64,000 bases of DNA from Adiantum capillus-veneris (taxonomy: Eukaryota > Streptophyta > Polypodiopsida > Polypodiales > Pteridaceae). The notes under the pieces were generated by a model. It made no database searches and was not told where the DNA came from. It saw only the letters and a list, made by a program, of their open reading frames with translations. Positions 45,708 through 56,414 of the stretch are shown here, piece after piece. Where the stretch lies: NCBI GenBank assembly GCA_014529385.2, contig CM043952.1, forward strand, positions 56,897,619 through 56,961,618, given 5' to 3'. The position numbers and the translations under genes were made by a program. How positions within the stretch are numbered: the stretch's first letter is position 1; each line of letters starts with the position of its first letter.

Positions 45708-46261
45708 GAACATGTTGATTGCAAGTATCAGGATTTGTTGACCGCCTATGACGACAAAGGAAGGCACCATCCAGATCAACCTAATAGCTTTGGAATCTTG
45801 GCATTATTTAAACGACCATCTCTCCCATCGGCTTACAGAATTCCATCATTCTAGAAGAGGCATTGTATCGTCATTGATCTGTACACATCTTTGGCAGCAG
45901 ATCAGATCCACACCATATGCATCTTCTTAGCAATCGGTGACCATCAATCCGGAGCCAAAGGGTTCCAATCGGAGGCAGCCACCACTGAAGTTTGTAGGTG
46001 AGCCTACATTTGCAACCACATCCGTTGCAAAGGCGAGGATTCATCTAGAGCTTCCATCATACGGCAATCTAGTCGAGGCCCCAAGAAGAGCCTCTATCTT
46101 TGAGGAGTTACTTGGCGGTTTCATGAGACATCATATAGAGGACTTTCCATGGTTCGTGAACATTCCAAAGGAAATATCCATCTTCATTTCCCATGCGGAT
46201 CTTCCCACGTAGGGGCAGCATAGGTTGATCGGTAACCTTCATGGACATCGACGTTTGCATC
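45708..46261. other. Unassigned sequence
   Basis: No recognised domain. The longest frame (45937-46212) reads a plausible but unknown protein (FEELLGGFMRHHIEDFPWFV). It may be interior of the element whose LTR is D. Not enough to call a gene. Confidence 0.35.
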
Positions 46262-46775
46262 ATAGTTACAGGGCACGAAGGGGACCGAGCCTAGGGGCAG
46301 GGGACCCCTGGTTCCGGGACGGGGTCGGGTGGGGACGAGTGGGAACGGACGGCAAATGGCTTGCCAAGTGGGAACACAGGCAAAACGTCTCGGGAGGAGA
46401 CAAGAGGGGACAAGAGGGGACTTCTTTTTAAATTTGAAAAATTGATCATTTCTAGTGGCTAATTCCTCTCTAATAGCCATATGTTTGAACTTTGAAGCAC
46501 CCCAATGGCTATAAAAGCCACCCTTTGGGTCCTCATTTCTCGATGTTTTATTAGCACATTTGCGTCTCTATGACTCATGTTCTTGGTCTATTTAGTGTAA
46601 ATTTGTGGTCAAAGTGATGCTCTGTGTGTGTAGCATGTGGGTAGGTCAAAAAATGCCAAAAAAAAACTCTGTTTTTTTTTTTGCCGTTCCGACCCCCGTC
46701 CCCGTTTCCTGACTTTTGCCATCCCATCCCCGTCCCCGTTCCCGACCCCAACCCGCCATCCCATGTAACTGTGGT
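46262..46775. mobile_element. GC-rich MITE-like segment with imperfect inverted ends
   Basis: The left side is rich in gggga/ggggac runs (46270-46420) and the right side in ccccgtcccc runs (46685-46765). The outer ends, agttacaggg and the reverse complement of ccatgtaact, are partly complementary. This suggests a small terminal-inverted-repeat transposon of hAT-like type. No clean TSD and no transposase. Tentative. Confidence 0.35.
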
Positions 46776-46872
46776 TTGTATATCCAGCCATTCGCTCTAT
46801 GTCACAAAGTGATGACGTGGCGGACAGCGGAAACCCTAATTTCTGCCAGATACTTGGAGGATTCACAATGCA

Positions 46873-47145
46873 TTGCATGTGAGTCTCTTGAAACCTTTTA
46901 AAGGTGATGTGCCTGATGATGGGGAGCCTGATGAGCAACCCGAAGTGGAAGAAAACGAGGAGATCCTTGTTCCTGAACAGATTTTGGCACATAAGGATAC
47001 GAAGAATAAGGGTAAAGTCCGAAGGCGGTTCTTGGTTAAGTTCAAGAATTATCCTGCACTTGATGCGAAGTGGATGGAGGAGGAGGACCTAGCAGATACT
47101 CCTCAGATTGTGAAACTTTACCTCGATGCTTTTGGTTTAGCATAG
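46873..47145 (+). pseudogene. A2 chromodomain tail
   Basis: Open frame MHVSLLKPFKGDVPDDGEPD, then EILVPEQILAHKDTKNKGKV, FLVKFKNYPALDAKWMEEED and a stop after YLDAFGLA. It is the intact C-terminal chromodomain of A-type integrase and closely matches 44041-44322. Without the rest of pol it has no known use. Confidence 0.85.
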
Positions 47146-47745
47146 TCTACTCCAAATGGAACCCAGAATTCAGCTTGGCCGAAGATCTGGTGCAGTGGGA
47201 TGCACAAGAGGGGAGTTACTCCACTCCTTTGTCAACAGATGCCTCGATTTTGATACTAAAGTCACTGATGTCTCTTTGAGCTTCAAGGATACTGAGAGCT
47301 GACAGTATTCTGCTGGATGACTTTATGAAATGGAATTCCTGATTATGATACTGATTTGTTCTTGACTTCTTGTGAGTGCAGGAACTGGTAGACGAAATGA
47401 CTGCAGCATTTTGGTCTACTTGATCTCGAATAGACATGGTTGCAATAGGGGTTAGTCAATCGGACATCGATGAGGTCCCGATTGGACCTAGATGTGATTG
47501 CTAGCTACATTGCCGATAAATCATGGTTTAAGATCCGAATGAATGTTGAATGTCATGTGATGTCCTGTGATGTCTGGTGATGTCCTGTGATGTCTGGTGA
47601 TGTGACTGTCGATTTTGTACATGTGCTAGATGTGTGTTCCTAGTACGTAGGTACTAACAGTCAGTGTCTGCTAAGACGGTTTATGGCTTTTGTCGGTTTT
47701 GCAGGCGTAATCGCGGTCGATTACAATGCTTTCAAAAGGGGGGTA
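47146..47745 (+). other. A2 3' untranslated region
   Basis: Copy of 44323-44934. It has an expanded tgatgtc(ctg/tgg) tandem array at 47560-47610 and the polypurine tract tcaaaaggggggta before the LTR. Confidence 0.75.
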
Positions 47746-48294
47746 TGTCACAAAGTGATGACGTGGCGGACAGCGGAAACCCTAATTTCTGCCAAAAACC
47801 CTAAAATTCCTGCAAACCCTAATTTTTGCTAGAAACCCTAAATTCTGAAAATCGCGGAGGCGGATTATTTTTTTTAATTTTTTTTTTTTAAAAATTTGGA
47901 AAATGATGAACGACGCGAATTTTGCTTTTGCTTTTTTTTATAAAAAAAAAGAGAAAAGACTCTCTAAGAGAGAGAGAGAACTGATGCTTTTGATTTTGAA
48001 AGCTTTTGGGGCTCTGCTTTTGGGCATCCCTTGTAACCTTTAAATTAGTGGTGAGGGCCTCACTTCTCAGAGCATCTAGACGCAGAGTCTGAGAGTGAAA
48101 CCCTAACCGCTCTCTTGTATGATTGATTAATACAAAAAGAAATACCGAAAGGGGCGCCAATCTTTGGGGCCAATATCTCTAGGCACGGAACTCCGCCGGG
48201 CCAGTGCAAATCTATTGTGATCTGAATTGTTTTGAAGTGGTTATTTGGTGCTGTCGCGGTTGATTCTTGACTTGGAGTGTCCAAGTCTGTTACA
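47746..48294 (+). repeat. A2 3' LTR
   Basis: 549 bp, TGTCACAAAG...ctgttaca. It includes the full aaagaaataccgaaagggg cgccaatctttggggcc block. Confidence 0.93.
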
Positions 48295-48299
48295 CTCTA

Positions 48300-48578
48300 C
48301 GAGCATCCTTCCGATTTGCAATTTGGTGTGAGTTGGGGCACCAAAGGCTACTGTTTGTAGGTAAGCAAAAAGGGTATTGTTGATCCAAGAGGCAGTCCAT
48401 TGTTTGCGAGTAGATGCATCATCACCATCCTTGTGCTTTGGACATTTCCACATCACCCAAGGGAGCGCAAGCCTCTCTCAAGAGTCGCCGTGGAGGATAT
48501 CATCTAGAAGGAACTTCATCCGAGAGCATTTACAAGCATGGAGTTCGGTATCAATACCTCACCTTAAGTAGGAGGGGA
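48300..48578 (+). other. 3' interior end of element D
   Basis: Non-coding as far as I can tell. It ends ggtatcaatacctcacctta and aggagggga, the same ending (ggtacca(g/a)tacctcac...aggagggga) found before B/C 3' LTRs. D therefore belongs to the same broad group. Confidence 0.6.
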
Positions 48579-49900
48579 TGTCACATGCACATGGCTCCAT
48601 GTGCCACGTGGACACAATTCATCGACTTCAAGAGCCAGTTTTCCTCTTCTTCCTAGATAAGAGTGTCTAGCATAAATGGTTTGTACATTGTGTACAAGCG
48701 TTTTAACACATGTTATTACACTACGGTGGGCATCTGGCATGACGTGCAAATAGTTCTAGGTTAACAAGCCATTCTCCACGTCAATCTCGGATTCCCGAGT
48801 GGGCAGATATGCGACAATTTTACCCAAACTGAACCCCCTAGCCTAGCTTTTAATAAATCGTTTTAATGATTTATTTGTTGGCTGTGGTGGATAAATTGTC
48901 CTCCCTAAGCTTAAATAAATTCATAAGTGCAATTTAAGCCCTATTAAGAGACCAAGAGGGCCGGCAATTTCAGCAGAAGAGCCTCACGCTAGCTATCAAA
49001 TCAGACAGCCCCCAACGTTTTGCAAAGCCTGGCGTTTTGGGAGATTGTAGATTTGCCTAGCGTTTTGCAACCACAAGCCCTTGTGATCTCTATTCCCAAC
49101 CACGACGCTACCTCTACAATAGTAGATCAGCCAGTGTTTTCAGTTTTCAACCCTTCCATCGCCAGATTGTGCGAGATCTCCTAACGCTAGCCTATCCCAA
49201 ATGCGGTCTGGTACTTCGGCAGCACATTGAGCCTCCCCTGGGCCATTCCCTCGCCCGCATTGAGTGCAACACATTGAGCCTCCCCTAGGCCATTCCCTCG
49301 CCCGCATCGAGTGCTCCACTGTTGTCCATCATCGGCATTGTCAAGATCTACGTTTTCAGCCCTGCTTTACGCCAGAGATCTGCTGTGTTTTACATCGCAG
49401 ATCTGCGTTTTTGCAGCCAGCTTTCAGCCCTTCATTCCTCTCACATCGAGAGCGCAATTCAGTCCCAGATCTTCCCCTTGGTGGCCATCCGCAATCCCAC
49501 ATCAAGAAGGATCCAAAGGTGCATCAAATCATCCCCAGAGGTGCCTCGTCTTGAGGAGTTACCGCGGCAATAGTCATCATTTGAGTCAGTAGAGTCTTCG
49601 CTTGAGGTATTGCATTGTGTGTACAATGTACATTCCATTTACGCAATCTAAAGCAAATATCACATTGGCAACAGTGTGGGGCGCCCTTGAGAGGGTTGGT
49701 TGGGGCCCATCAAGTGTCATTCTCCTCCTCTCTCTCCCTCTACACATCTCTACCGCACTCTCTCATTCCCTCTCTTCAGGGAAAAGTAAAAGGAACCATC
49801 GTTCAAGCTAAAAGAAATCACTAACGCAAGGAAAAGAAGTAAAGGATTGTGGAAGTGTAAAACCTAGATCTTCACCAATTCAATTCCGTTGCACCTAACA
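48579..49900 (+). repeat. LTR D (3' or solo)
   Basis: It begins TGTCACATGCACATGG after a purine tract and ends ccgttgcacctaaca. About 1.32 kb. Near its start is the inverted repeat cacatgg-ct-ccatgtg followed by ccacgtgg. R carries ctctctccctc runs. No matching 5' LTR or primer site was found in the window. Confidence 0.75.
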
Positions 49901-50093
49901 CCTCCTTTCCACAAGTGTACGCCAAAAGCCTCTTACCTTGCACTTGATGAAGTATACCCAAGTAAAGCGGCTAAGATCGTCCGCCGGTAACACGCAATAT
50001 AGATCTCAAAAGCCTCTACGTTGCCCTCGAGTGTGTATACCCTAGTAAATCAGGTAAAATCATCCTCCAACAACATGAAGTATAGAGATCCGC

Positions 50094-50440
50094 CTAATGA
50101 TGAAGTTTGCATAGGTCCACAAAGGTGGTTGTGAACCAACTCCAAAATTGTAGTAGCTCGACCTGTGGAGTGCTTTGGTATAGCCTATCTGTGCTACTTC
50201 CCATGAATGCACGAAGTGCATTGTCCTTGCTTACTCTTAACATAGCATCCGGTAAGCCTTCTATCTTTTGATCACGAAAAGCACCAAAAAGAGTATCAAC
50301 ATTCAAACAGCCAAACCGATAATGCCAAAGATCACCTATCTGAAAACCTATCACCGAGAAAAGACCTCCAAACCTATAGAGACCATGCTCTACTGCGCAC
50401 CCTCAAACCTCCGAGCCACAGTTTAGATAGATATAAAATC
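50094..50440 (-). pseudogene. Ty1/copia GAG-pre-integrase fragment
   Basis: It reads GLYRFGGLFSVIGFQIGD, then LWHYRFGCLNVDTLFGAF, corresponding to the copia LWHRRFGHLN pre-integrase motif. KDNALRAFMGSS and FTTTFVDLC match the start of the integrase core. Catalytic residues are absent. No LTRs are visible. Old fragment. Confidence 0.65.
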
Positions 50441-50976
50441 AAATGCCATGTCACTTCATCTCAAGTGCATAGTTCCATCTATTAAATTCTCTCAAGGCTA
50501 GAAACATGTTCATCTATAATTCTCTTCTTCCCAAAGGCAAAAGTGGATTCATTTTTCTGTTCATGTCAAAAGCACAAGCTACGAATACACAAAAATCCAC
50601 ATAATTGCAACAATCTAGACCAACACTTCTTTAATCAGATAAAGTGGTTTCTACATCTCATTTTCTTCTCTCTCAAAATTTGAGACTATGAAAGACCTAA
50701 ACCCAAAAAATTACTAATCCGAAGCTTGTTTCTGAAAGCTTCAAACATCACTTGGGCACAAAAGAGCTTGTATTACCATAAGAAGATAAGCCATAATCTG
50801 TGACATAAAAGCAATTGGACTCTAATCAATGTTGTATAGCCCAATGAAGATCATTTTGCTAAGATATACAAGCCGTTCTAAAACTGCAAGGTGTCAAATT
50901 CTTTCTTTGAAATGTCCTTACACTCAGTCATCACATGCAAATATTGGGCGATCACAGAATTTACAAAAAGAAGTAC
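50441..50976 (-). other. Probable intron or 3' flank of the PHD-finger gene
   Basis: No coding signal on the minus strand beyond the donor at 50976-50975. The sequence is T-rich in gene sense, as plant introns are. Confidence 0.45.
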
Positions 50977-51404
50977 CTTCCCAGTAACTGGGCTTGGAGA
51001 CTGCTCAAGCAAGGTCTCATCGAGTTGTTCCTTAATGGTAACATTAACATTCGATCTTGCTCTCAGTGAAGTCTCCTTAGCATTTGCTAAACTGATGTGT
51101 GGATGTCCTGCTGGTCCAACTTTTCCCTCTATCTGACCACTTGAATCGAAGGGATCCCTTAATTTTGGCACATCCATATCATTTTTACTGCCACATAACT
51201 TAGTGCGAGCAGCAGAATCCTGCTCCTTGAGAGTGTAATGTATTTCCTGAGGAGATACAGTATCTGATATGCGATTACTTCCATTACCTCCCTCCTGCTC
51301 ATTGCCACCACAAGACACAGGTGCAACTTTACGTGCAGCTTTTGTGGCCAAATGCTTACGAAAAGAGCCATCACTTGCAACTGCAGCCTCTCTCGAATTG
51401 AATC
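50977..51404 (-). CDS. PHD-finger protein gene, exon 2 (predicted)
   Basis: I predict an acceptor AG at 51406-51405 after the pyrimidine-rich gattgtgtctccactaatgtag, and a donor GT at 50976-50975 (AAG|GTACTT). Phase fits: exon 1 leaves one base, exon 2 supplies two and then 142 whole codons. The encoded part is polar and likely disordered (GFNSREAAVASDGSFRKHLA, KDPFDSS-like segments, ending SPSPVTGK). The hydrophobic frame upstream of 51405 is read-through of the intron. No later exon was found, although plant homologues are usually longer. Confidence 0.65.
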
Positions 51405-52017
51405 CTACATTAGTGGAGACACAATCAGCAGCACGAAACAGTGAAAAGTAGAAGGAACTGACAATATAGAAGCACCCAAGTACATTTACAATAAGGGCTC
51501 CACCAATTGCAGACAAGAGTACTAACCAGGCATACAATACTATTTCCATACCAGTTTAGTCAGCCATTCAGGTTGCTGGGAATTCATGATAATGGCCACC
51601 TGTACAAAAGCTTATTGCATATGCCAAGGATGTTTTACACTAGGCAGTCATACATATAGATAAGATACACTTTTGGTGCTCAAAAGAACAAATCCTCTAA
51701 TATTTTCTCCTAAAAATTGCAATGTGATTAGACTTGAACAACTTTTTCCAAGTTCAAATTTCTCGTCAATGGAAAATCTTCAACTACCCCACTTCCTTAC
51801 CTCACAGGCTCCACTAAGACCAGACCCATTGAATGCCGACATTCCTAAACAGCTTCCTAAAAGACCCAATAGAAGATTCTTGGGAGGTTCATTGCCCAAA
51901 CTATCTATTTTGAGTTCAGAAACACCATTTAAGTTGATGAAAACCCATCAGCACCAAGAAACATTTGCAACATGAATCAGCAACCTTTTCAGAAAATCAA
52001 AAAAATGAGAAAAGTAC
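51405..52017 (-). other. Predicted intron 1 of the PHD-finger gene
   Basis: 613 bp with GT at 52017-52016 and AG at 51406-51405. It is T-rich in gene sense. The exon 1 frame runs into it as FGTFLIFLIF and a stop, which supports splicing there. Confidence 0.65.
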
Positions 52018-52975
52018 CAAAGCTTTGATGTCCTAGCTCCTCCACCTTTGTCTCTGCATAGACATCTGCATCCTCCACCGAATTATAAGCTGAATAAGAT
52101 TTTAAGCTCCTCGATGCAATTCGAGCAGATTTAAGGGGTATTGTAACCTCATCATAAGACCTCCTAAGAGTGCCCTGATAGTCGTCAAGACCAAAATTTT
52201 TAGATCTCTTCTTACTTGTAAAATCTTTCTTTGAATTGTCGTCTCTTCTACGCTTGCTGTGGTAATGACTTTTCAGATAATCATCCTGTTGCTCCCTAAG
52301 CCTGTGCTTAATTTCCTTTCTTGAGTCCCGCTTGCTGTGCTTCTCCTTGGACATATAGTATTTGTCAGCATGAGCTTCTTCTGAAGGAATAAGATCTGTG
52401 TTGAGAAGCTTCCCGTCCTCTATCTGATGCTCACCTTTCGCAAACTCAAAAATAATAGGGTTCTCAGTTCTCGTCTCTGCATACTCAGCAAACAAGACAC
52501 AAGCACCTGTTTTTTCCTGTGGAAGATCGTTGTAGTTGAACTGGAATACTTTTGGAACATAGCCAGTGTACTTCCAGAGCTGGCGAGAGAACACAGGGGA
52601 AACGCCTACGAAAAAACTGGGATCGCCACCAGGTATACCCTGCACATGGGCACGCTCCTCTCTGGAGAGTTCTGAACGCAAAGTGAAAACCTTCTCCTCC
52701 AATGGGGGCGTTTTGCTGGGCAGCTCCACAAGAAGCTGCGCGACCTCGGACTCCTCGGATTCCTTGTTCTTCTTGAACTTGCACTTGTCGCACACATACG
52801 ATGTGTGGCCCTTGAGGATGCGGCAGCAACCTGTGTGCACCCACACTCCGCATTCATCACAATCCACCATCTCCTCGCCATCATCATAATTCACACCACA
52901 GGGGCAGTCCACAGTCCACGATTCTTCTGAATCCGGGCTCGATGGAGCTCGTGCCCTGCCCTTCATCCTTCCCAC
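52018..52975 (-). CDS. PHD-finger protein gene, exon 1 (At1g32810-like family)
   Basis: It starts MGRMKGRARAPSSPDSEE. Residues 24-65 form a PHD finger with the Cys4-His-Cys3 pattern (C24, C26, C39, C42, H47, C50, C62, C65; CDECGVWVHTGC), which typically reads histone H3 tails. A conserved block follows (VAQLLVELPSKTPP, HVQGIPGGDPSFFVG, FSRQLWKYTGYVPKVFQF), characteristic of a plant family of PHD proteins, probably nuclear. Then comes a basic Lys/Arg/Asp/Ser-rich region (residues about 215-290; KRRRDDNSKKDFTSKKRSK). Upstream in gene sense is a CT-rich 5' region. It is the only clear host gene in the window, with no lesion in 319 codons. Confidence 0.88.
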
Positions 52976-53318
52976 TTGCTAATAACCCTCCTCTGCTGTA
53001 AAGAAAAACATCCTGTGCGCCAAGTTCCAACTTCCACCACTCTCTCTCCTCTCTCGCTCCCGCGTCTCGCGCGTCCCGAGTTCAAAGCTCATATGGAGGT
53101 ATTTGGGACCTCTTTGTGAGTTCAAGACTTAAAGGTTAGAATTTGGCAGTGTGAGTACGACGTTAAAATTTCTCCTCTTTTTTTTAAAGCCGTTTCGGAG
53201 CTTCGCTACGACTAGTTTTACGGGTTGTGCCCACTCACCCACACCCATATGTCAAAAAGGGAGTTGGCCTTGAAGGCTTTAAGCACACCCACTAAGATTT
53301 CTCTTCTTCTCCTTCTCC

Positions 53319-53325
<7 letters not shown>
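52976..53325 (-). promoter_or_regulatory. 5' UTR and promoter side of the PHD-finger gene
   Basis: The first 100 bases hold GA/CT-rich runs (ctctctcctctctcgctcc) and gcgtctcgcgcgtcccgag, typical of a plant 5' UTR or core promoter. I see no convincing TATA box. Start site not determinable. Confidence 0.45.

Positions 53326-53378
<53 letters not shown>
53326..53378. repeat. (CT)n microsatellite
   Basis: About 53 bases of uninterrupted CT upstream of the PHD-finger gene. Confidence 0.95.
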
Positions 53379-53380
<2 letters not shown>

Positions 53381-53796
53381 AAGGGTAGGATCAAGAGGAC
53401 ATAGCTCTAGCAAAATGTCGGCTACGCATGCGTTGTCAAGGGGTCTCTTAAAAAGGGGTCAAGTGACCTATAAAGGAGTGCGGATGGGTGGAAATGAGCA
53501 TGCACAGTTTCCTGTGTCCTTCCAGTGATATCACAGCAAGTTCCGATCCTGCAAAGAGGAGAGAGTTGTAGAGTTTTTGCATGGGCTTGTGTACGTGCAC
53601 CCTTGTGGGGAGGAGACGAGGAGCTTCCATGGTGACCTCCCTCTGCGCAGGAAACACCGCTTGCAAGAAGGGAGGATAGTTGACCTCGGCGGTTTGCCAC
53701 GGCTCTAGCTACGCAAGGGAGCCCCCAAGTTTGAGCAATGTTTTTCACTTCTGCTACACATGCAAAGACATACTGTAAAGGTCAACGCGAATCAAT

Positions 53797-53852
<56 letters not shown>

Positions 53853-54841
53853 ATTGTGCGTTGCCGCACGCCATGGTTGGACCTTTAGTTCACACAAGGG
53901 TGCCCCTTTGGGGATAGTTGTTTTGGCCATATTCTCCAAGGGCCTATGCACACTCAAAGCAAGCCTTTAGAGTCATCTCTGCTAACTTTGCACGCAGTTG
54001 CTCCGAGAAGTGCCCAAGTTGATGACAGTGGTAAAAAACATTAAATTTAACATTTTTTTTCTAATTTTTGTCAAGTATTTGCAGAGGGGTCAAAGAGGGC
54101 CGAGAGCAAGAGTGAGGTAGTTCGGACCAGAGAGGGCTGAGGGCAAAGGCGAAGGCACGGACCATGCTATAAGCATGACTAAGCAAAGGCAAGGGACGCA
54201 TCCATAAAGAAAAGGCCTTGTTTTCATCATGGGTTGCACAAGGGCCGTATTCGTAAGGGCTTCATAGCCACAAAGGGTCATATTTCCAAATCCATAGAAA
54301 AGTTTCAAAGGCATCTCGGCAAAGCCCTCGAAAAGCTTTTCATAGCCTAGAGAAGTTGCCAAAGGGAATGGCAATGAAGTTCTCTCTCTTAATTTTGGAG
54401 GTAGGATGACTAAAGCTATTGGGCCTCCTTGTTTCAAGGAAGTAGTAACAAGCAAAAACTCTTGAAGGGGCTTTTCACAGTCGATAAGTGAGTTAAAATT
54501 AGAGTTTTAAATTTTGCATTTTATTAAATCTTGTAGAACTCTACAAAGCTTCAGCACGACTAGGCTTCAATAATGCAAAGCATTGTAGCTGAATTCTTGA
54601 GATAAAGTTAACATGCCACATTGAACAAGCTTAGTGAATGATGTTAATGGCCTATCAAGGCACTTTTTATATTTTTATGCAAGCCATTTAGAATGCCATG
54701 ATTAAATGTGTTTTGGCAAAGCCAACAAAAGAACTACAAACAGTTGGATTTTGGTAAGAATCTAAACTTCTTTTCTTATGATGGTTATCGGTCGAAATCT
54801 CCAGGATGGTATACAAGAGATGTGGCAAACATGGTATGCAT
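53379..54841. other. Unassigned sequence
   Basis: No domain seen on either strand. It contains a second (CT)n run at 53801-53847. Open frames at 53422-53748 and 54090-54455 (minus) show no known motif and could be chance. Confidence 0.5.
53801..53847. repeat. (CT)n microsatellite
   Basis: About 47 bases of uninterrupted CT. Confidence 0.95.
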
Positions 54842-55574
54842 TGTAATGGAAATGGCCTATGAACTTTGAGAATAGCAGAATTAAGAGAATTAAAGTGAGC
54901 ATTTCTGTGAGATCATTGAGCTTAATTGAAGGTAGCAACATAAACATAGCACTTAATTAACTTGACATGAACAATACTTTTGCAAGAGAGAGAGTATTAG
55001 AGAACATGACAATAGTTGAGGACCGGATTTACTTGGAGCCCGGTTCCCCCTCCAAAAGGCGTTTGTATTATAGATTCTCCCATCAAGAGAGACTTGGTAC
55101 AATACAATCTTTGTGTTCCTTGTGACCTTGGGGATGCTATGAAAATGGAAAGCTTCATGCATCACGAGCGTAACATAAACTTTGCAAAAAGCATTAACTA
55201 TCCCAAGCCTCAGTCCCAAGGTCTCAAACACCTTCGAAGGTGGAGAGAGCTAGCGGGGAATGAGGCTAGGGAAGAGGAAGAAGAATCATTCATAGGAGAA
55301 AGAAATAGTTCCTCACTTATCATCACTCTTCTTGCTTAGCATAGCATAATAGCATAGTAATGAAGATGAAGAAGATGACAAGCTTAAGCATTGAAGCATG
55401 GCTCTTGGTTGGATTTGCATTCCATAGCCAAGAGTGTTGGTGTAGGCTCTCAACTTATCTACAAGCTTGGAGAAGGAGATGGAGCTCTTGCACTTTGCAC
55501 TCCACACAAATGAGAGTGTTTGTTGGGGGGGGGGGGGGGGGAGAGAGTATACCCCTCTCATGCTTGGCCCTCTC

Positions 55575-55618
<44 letters not shown>

Positions 55619-56414
55619 TTTAAATATATCATTTGGACATGTGTCCTCTTTTTCCTCTTTGAGAGAAAGAACTTAATTATTTATTTTTATGCATCTAAAT
55701 TCTCATTGAACCCCTTTAAAGCCTATCCAATAGGATTCAAGCACATCATGAGTGTCACATGTGGAGGATTTTGACATGTGTCTTTTATGCTTCTTAAGTC
55801 ATTTGGTTTGAATTGAACGCTTCAAGCACCTAGTCTTTCAAGCATGGAAATCGTTTATGCCTCTTGAGAGTTTATCTTTGAATTGAACACTTCAAGAACC
55901 ATAGTCATTTAAGCATAAAAATCACCTCAAGCTTTGGGCAAGGTTCCCACAAACACTTTAAGCACTTTAGTTAGAAAGCCGACAAGCACTTCATGCTTGG
56001 GTAGGATTCCCGCCTCAAGGTCAGCCCTAGCTTGCCTAATGTCAAAAGACATTTTAACACTGACTTTTGGAGGTTTTTAATGAAGCTAACCCTAAGGTCT
56101 TTTAAGCTCCATTAGATGCACGTTGCTCTTTGATAGACTACCTCCTTTTGGGCCCCTAATGAGATATAACCATCTCTACTCTTGGTCCCCTTACCGAGGT
56201 AAATGTAGAAGCACTTATTGCACATTGCTATTTGGTAGACCGTCTCCTTTTGGACCCCTATTGAGATGCAACCATTTCTCCTTTTGGTCCCCTGTTGAGA
56301 TAAGTCTAGAGTTACATATCCATGTCCTAACTCTTGTTCCCCTTTTATCTTTCCATATTAAATGATCAATATGAGAAAATCATTTGGTAAAGTTAGATAT
56401 TATATTTTATGACA
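54842..56414 (-). repeat. Element G 3' LTR
   Basis: In + orientation tgtaatggaaatgg...tttatgaca, about 1.57 kb. It is collinear with 61484-63025. It contains a G run of about 14 (55527-55540) and a (CT)n run (55567-55613), both much shorter or absent in the other copies. Confidence 0.92.
55527..55613. repeat. Poly-G tract and (CT)n inside the G 3' LTR
   Basis: About 14 consecutive G, then gagagag, and after 20 bases a CT run. At the matching place in the 5' LTR (62170-62225) only gtgtgtgtggga and a short CT run occur. Confidence 0.9.

Larger units (their letters stand above)
46800..48294 (+). mobile_element. A2: deletion derivative of an A-family element
   Basis: A 5-bp TSD (ctcta at 46795-46799 and 48295-48299) encloses about 52 bases of 5' LTR, then the end of pol from the GPF/chromodomain junction, the 3' UTR and a full 3' LTR. 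The junction lies at tgccaga, a heptamer present both in the A LTR (ttctgccagaaaccc) and in A pol (aatgccagatacttgg). The interior was therefore lost by recombination at a 7 bp microhomology. Confidence 0.9.

Noticed and set aside
45937-46212. Open frame with FEELLGGFMRHHIEDFPWFV as a host gene
   Set aside because: It is short, has no recognised domain and sits between transposon fragments; kept only as unassigned sequence.
47560-47610. tgatgtc-type repeats as a CRISPR-like or satellite array
   Set aside because: There are only a few degenerate short units without spacers, inside the 3' UTR of A-family elements.
51405-51549. Hydrophobic N-terminus (MEIVLYAWLVLLSAIGGALI) suggesting a separate membrane protein on the minus strand
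   Set aside because: It ends exactly at a good splice acceptor whose phase fits the PHD-finger exon. The T-rich intron explains the hydrophobic translation.
53422-53748. Minus-strand frame upstream of the PHD-finger gene as an exon
   Set aside because: No known motif, its composition is compatible with chance, and it lies beyond a long microsatellite and the likely promoter.
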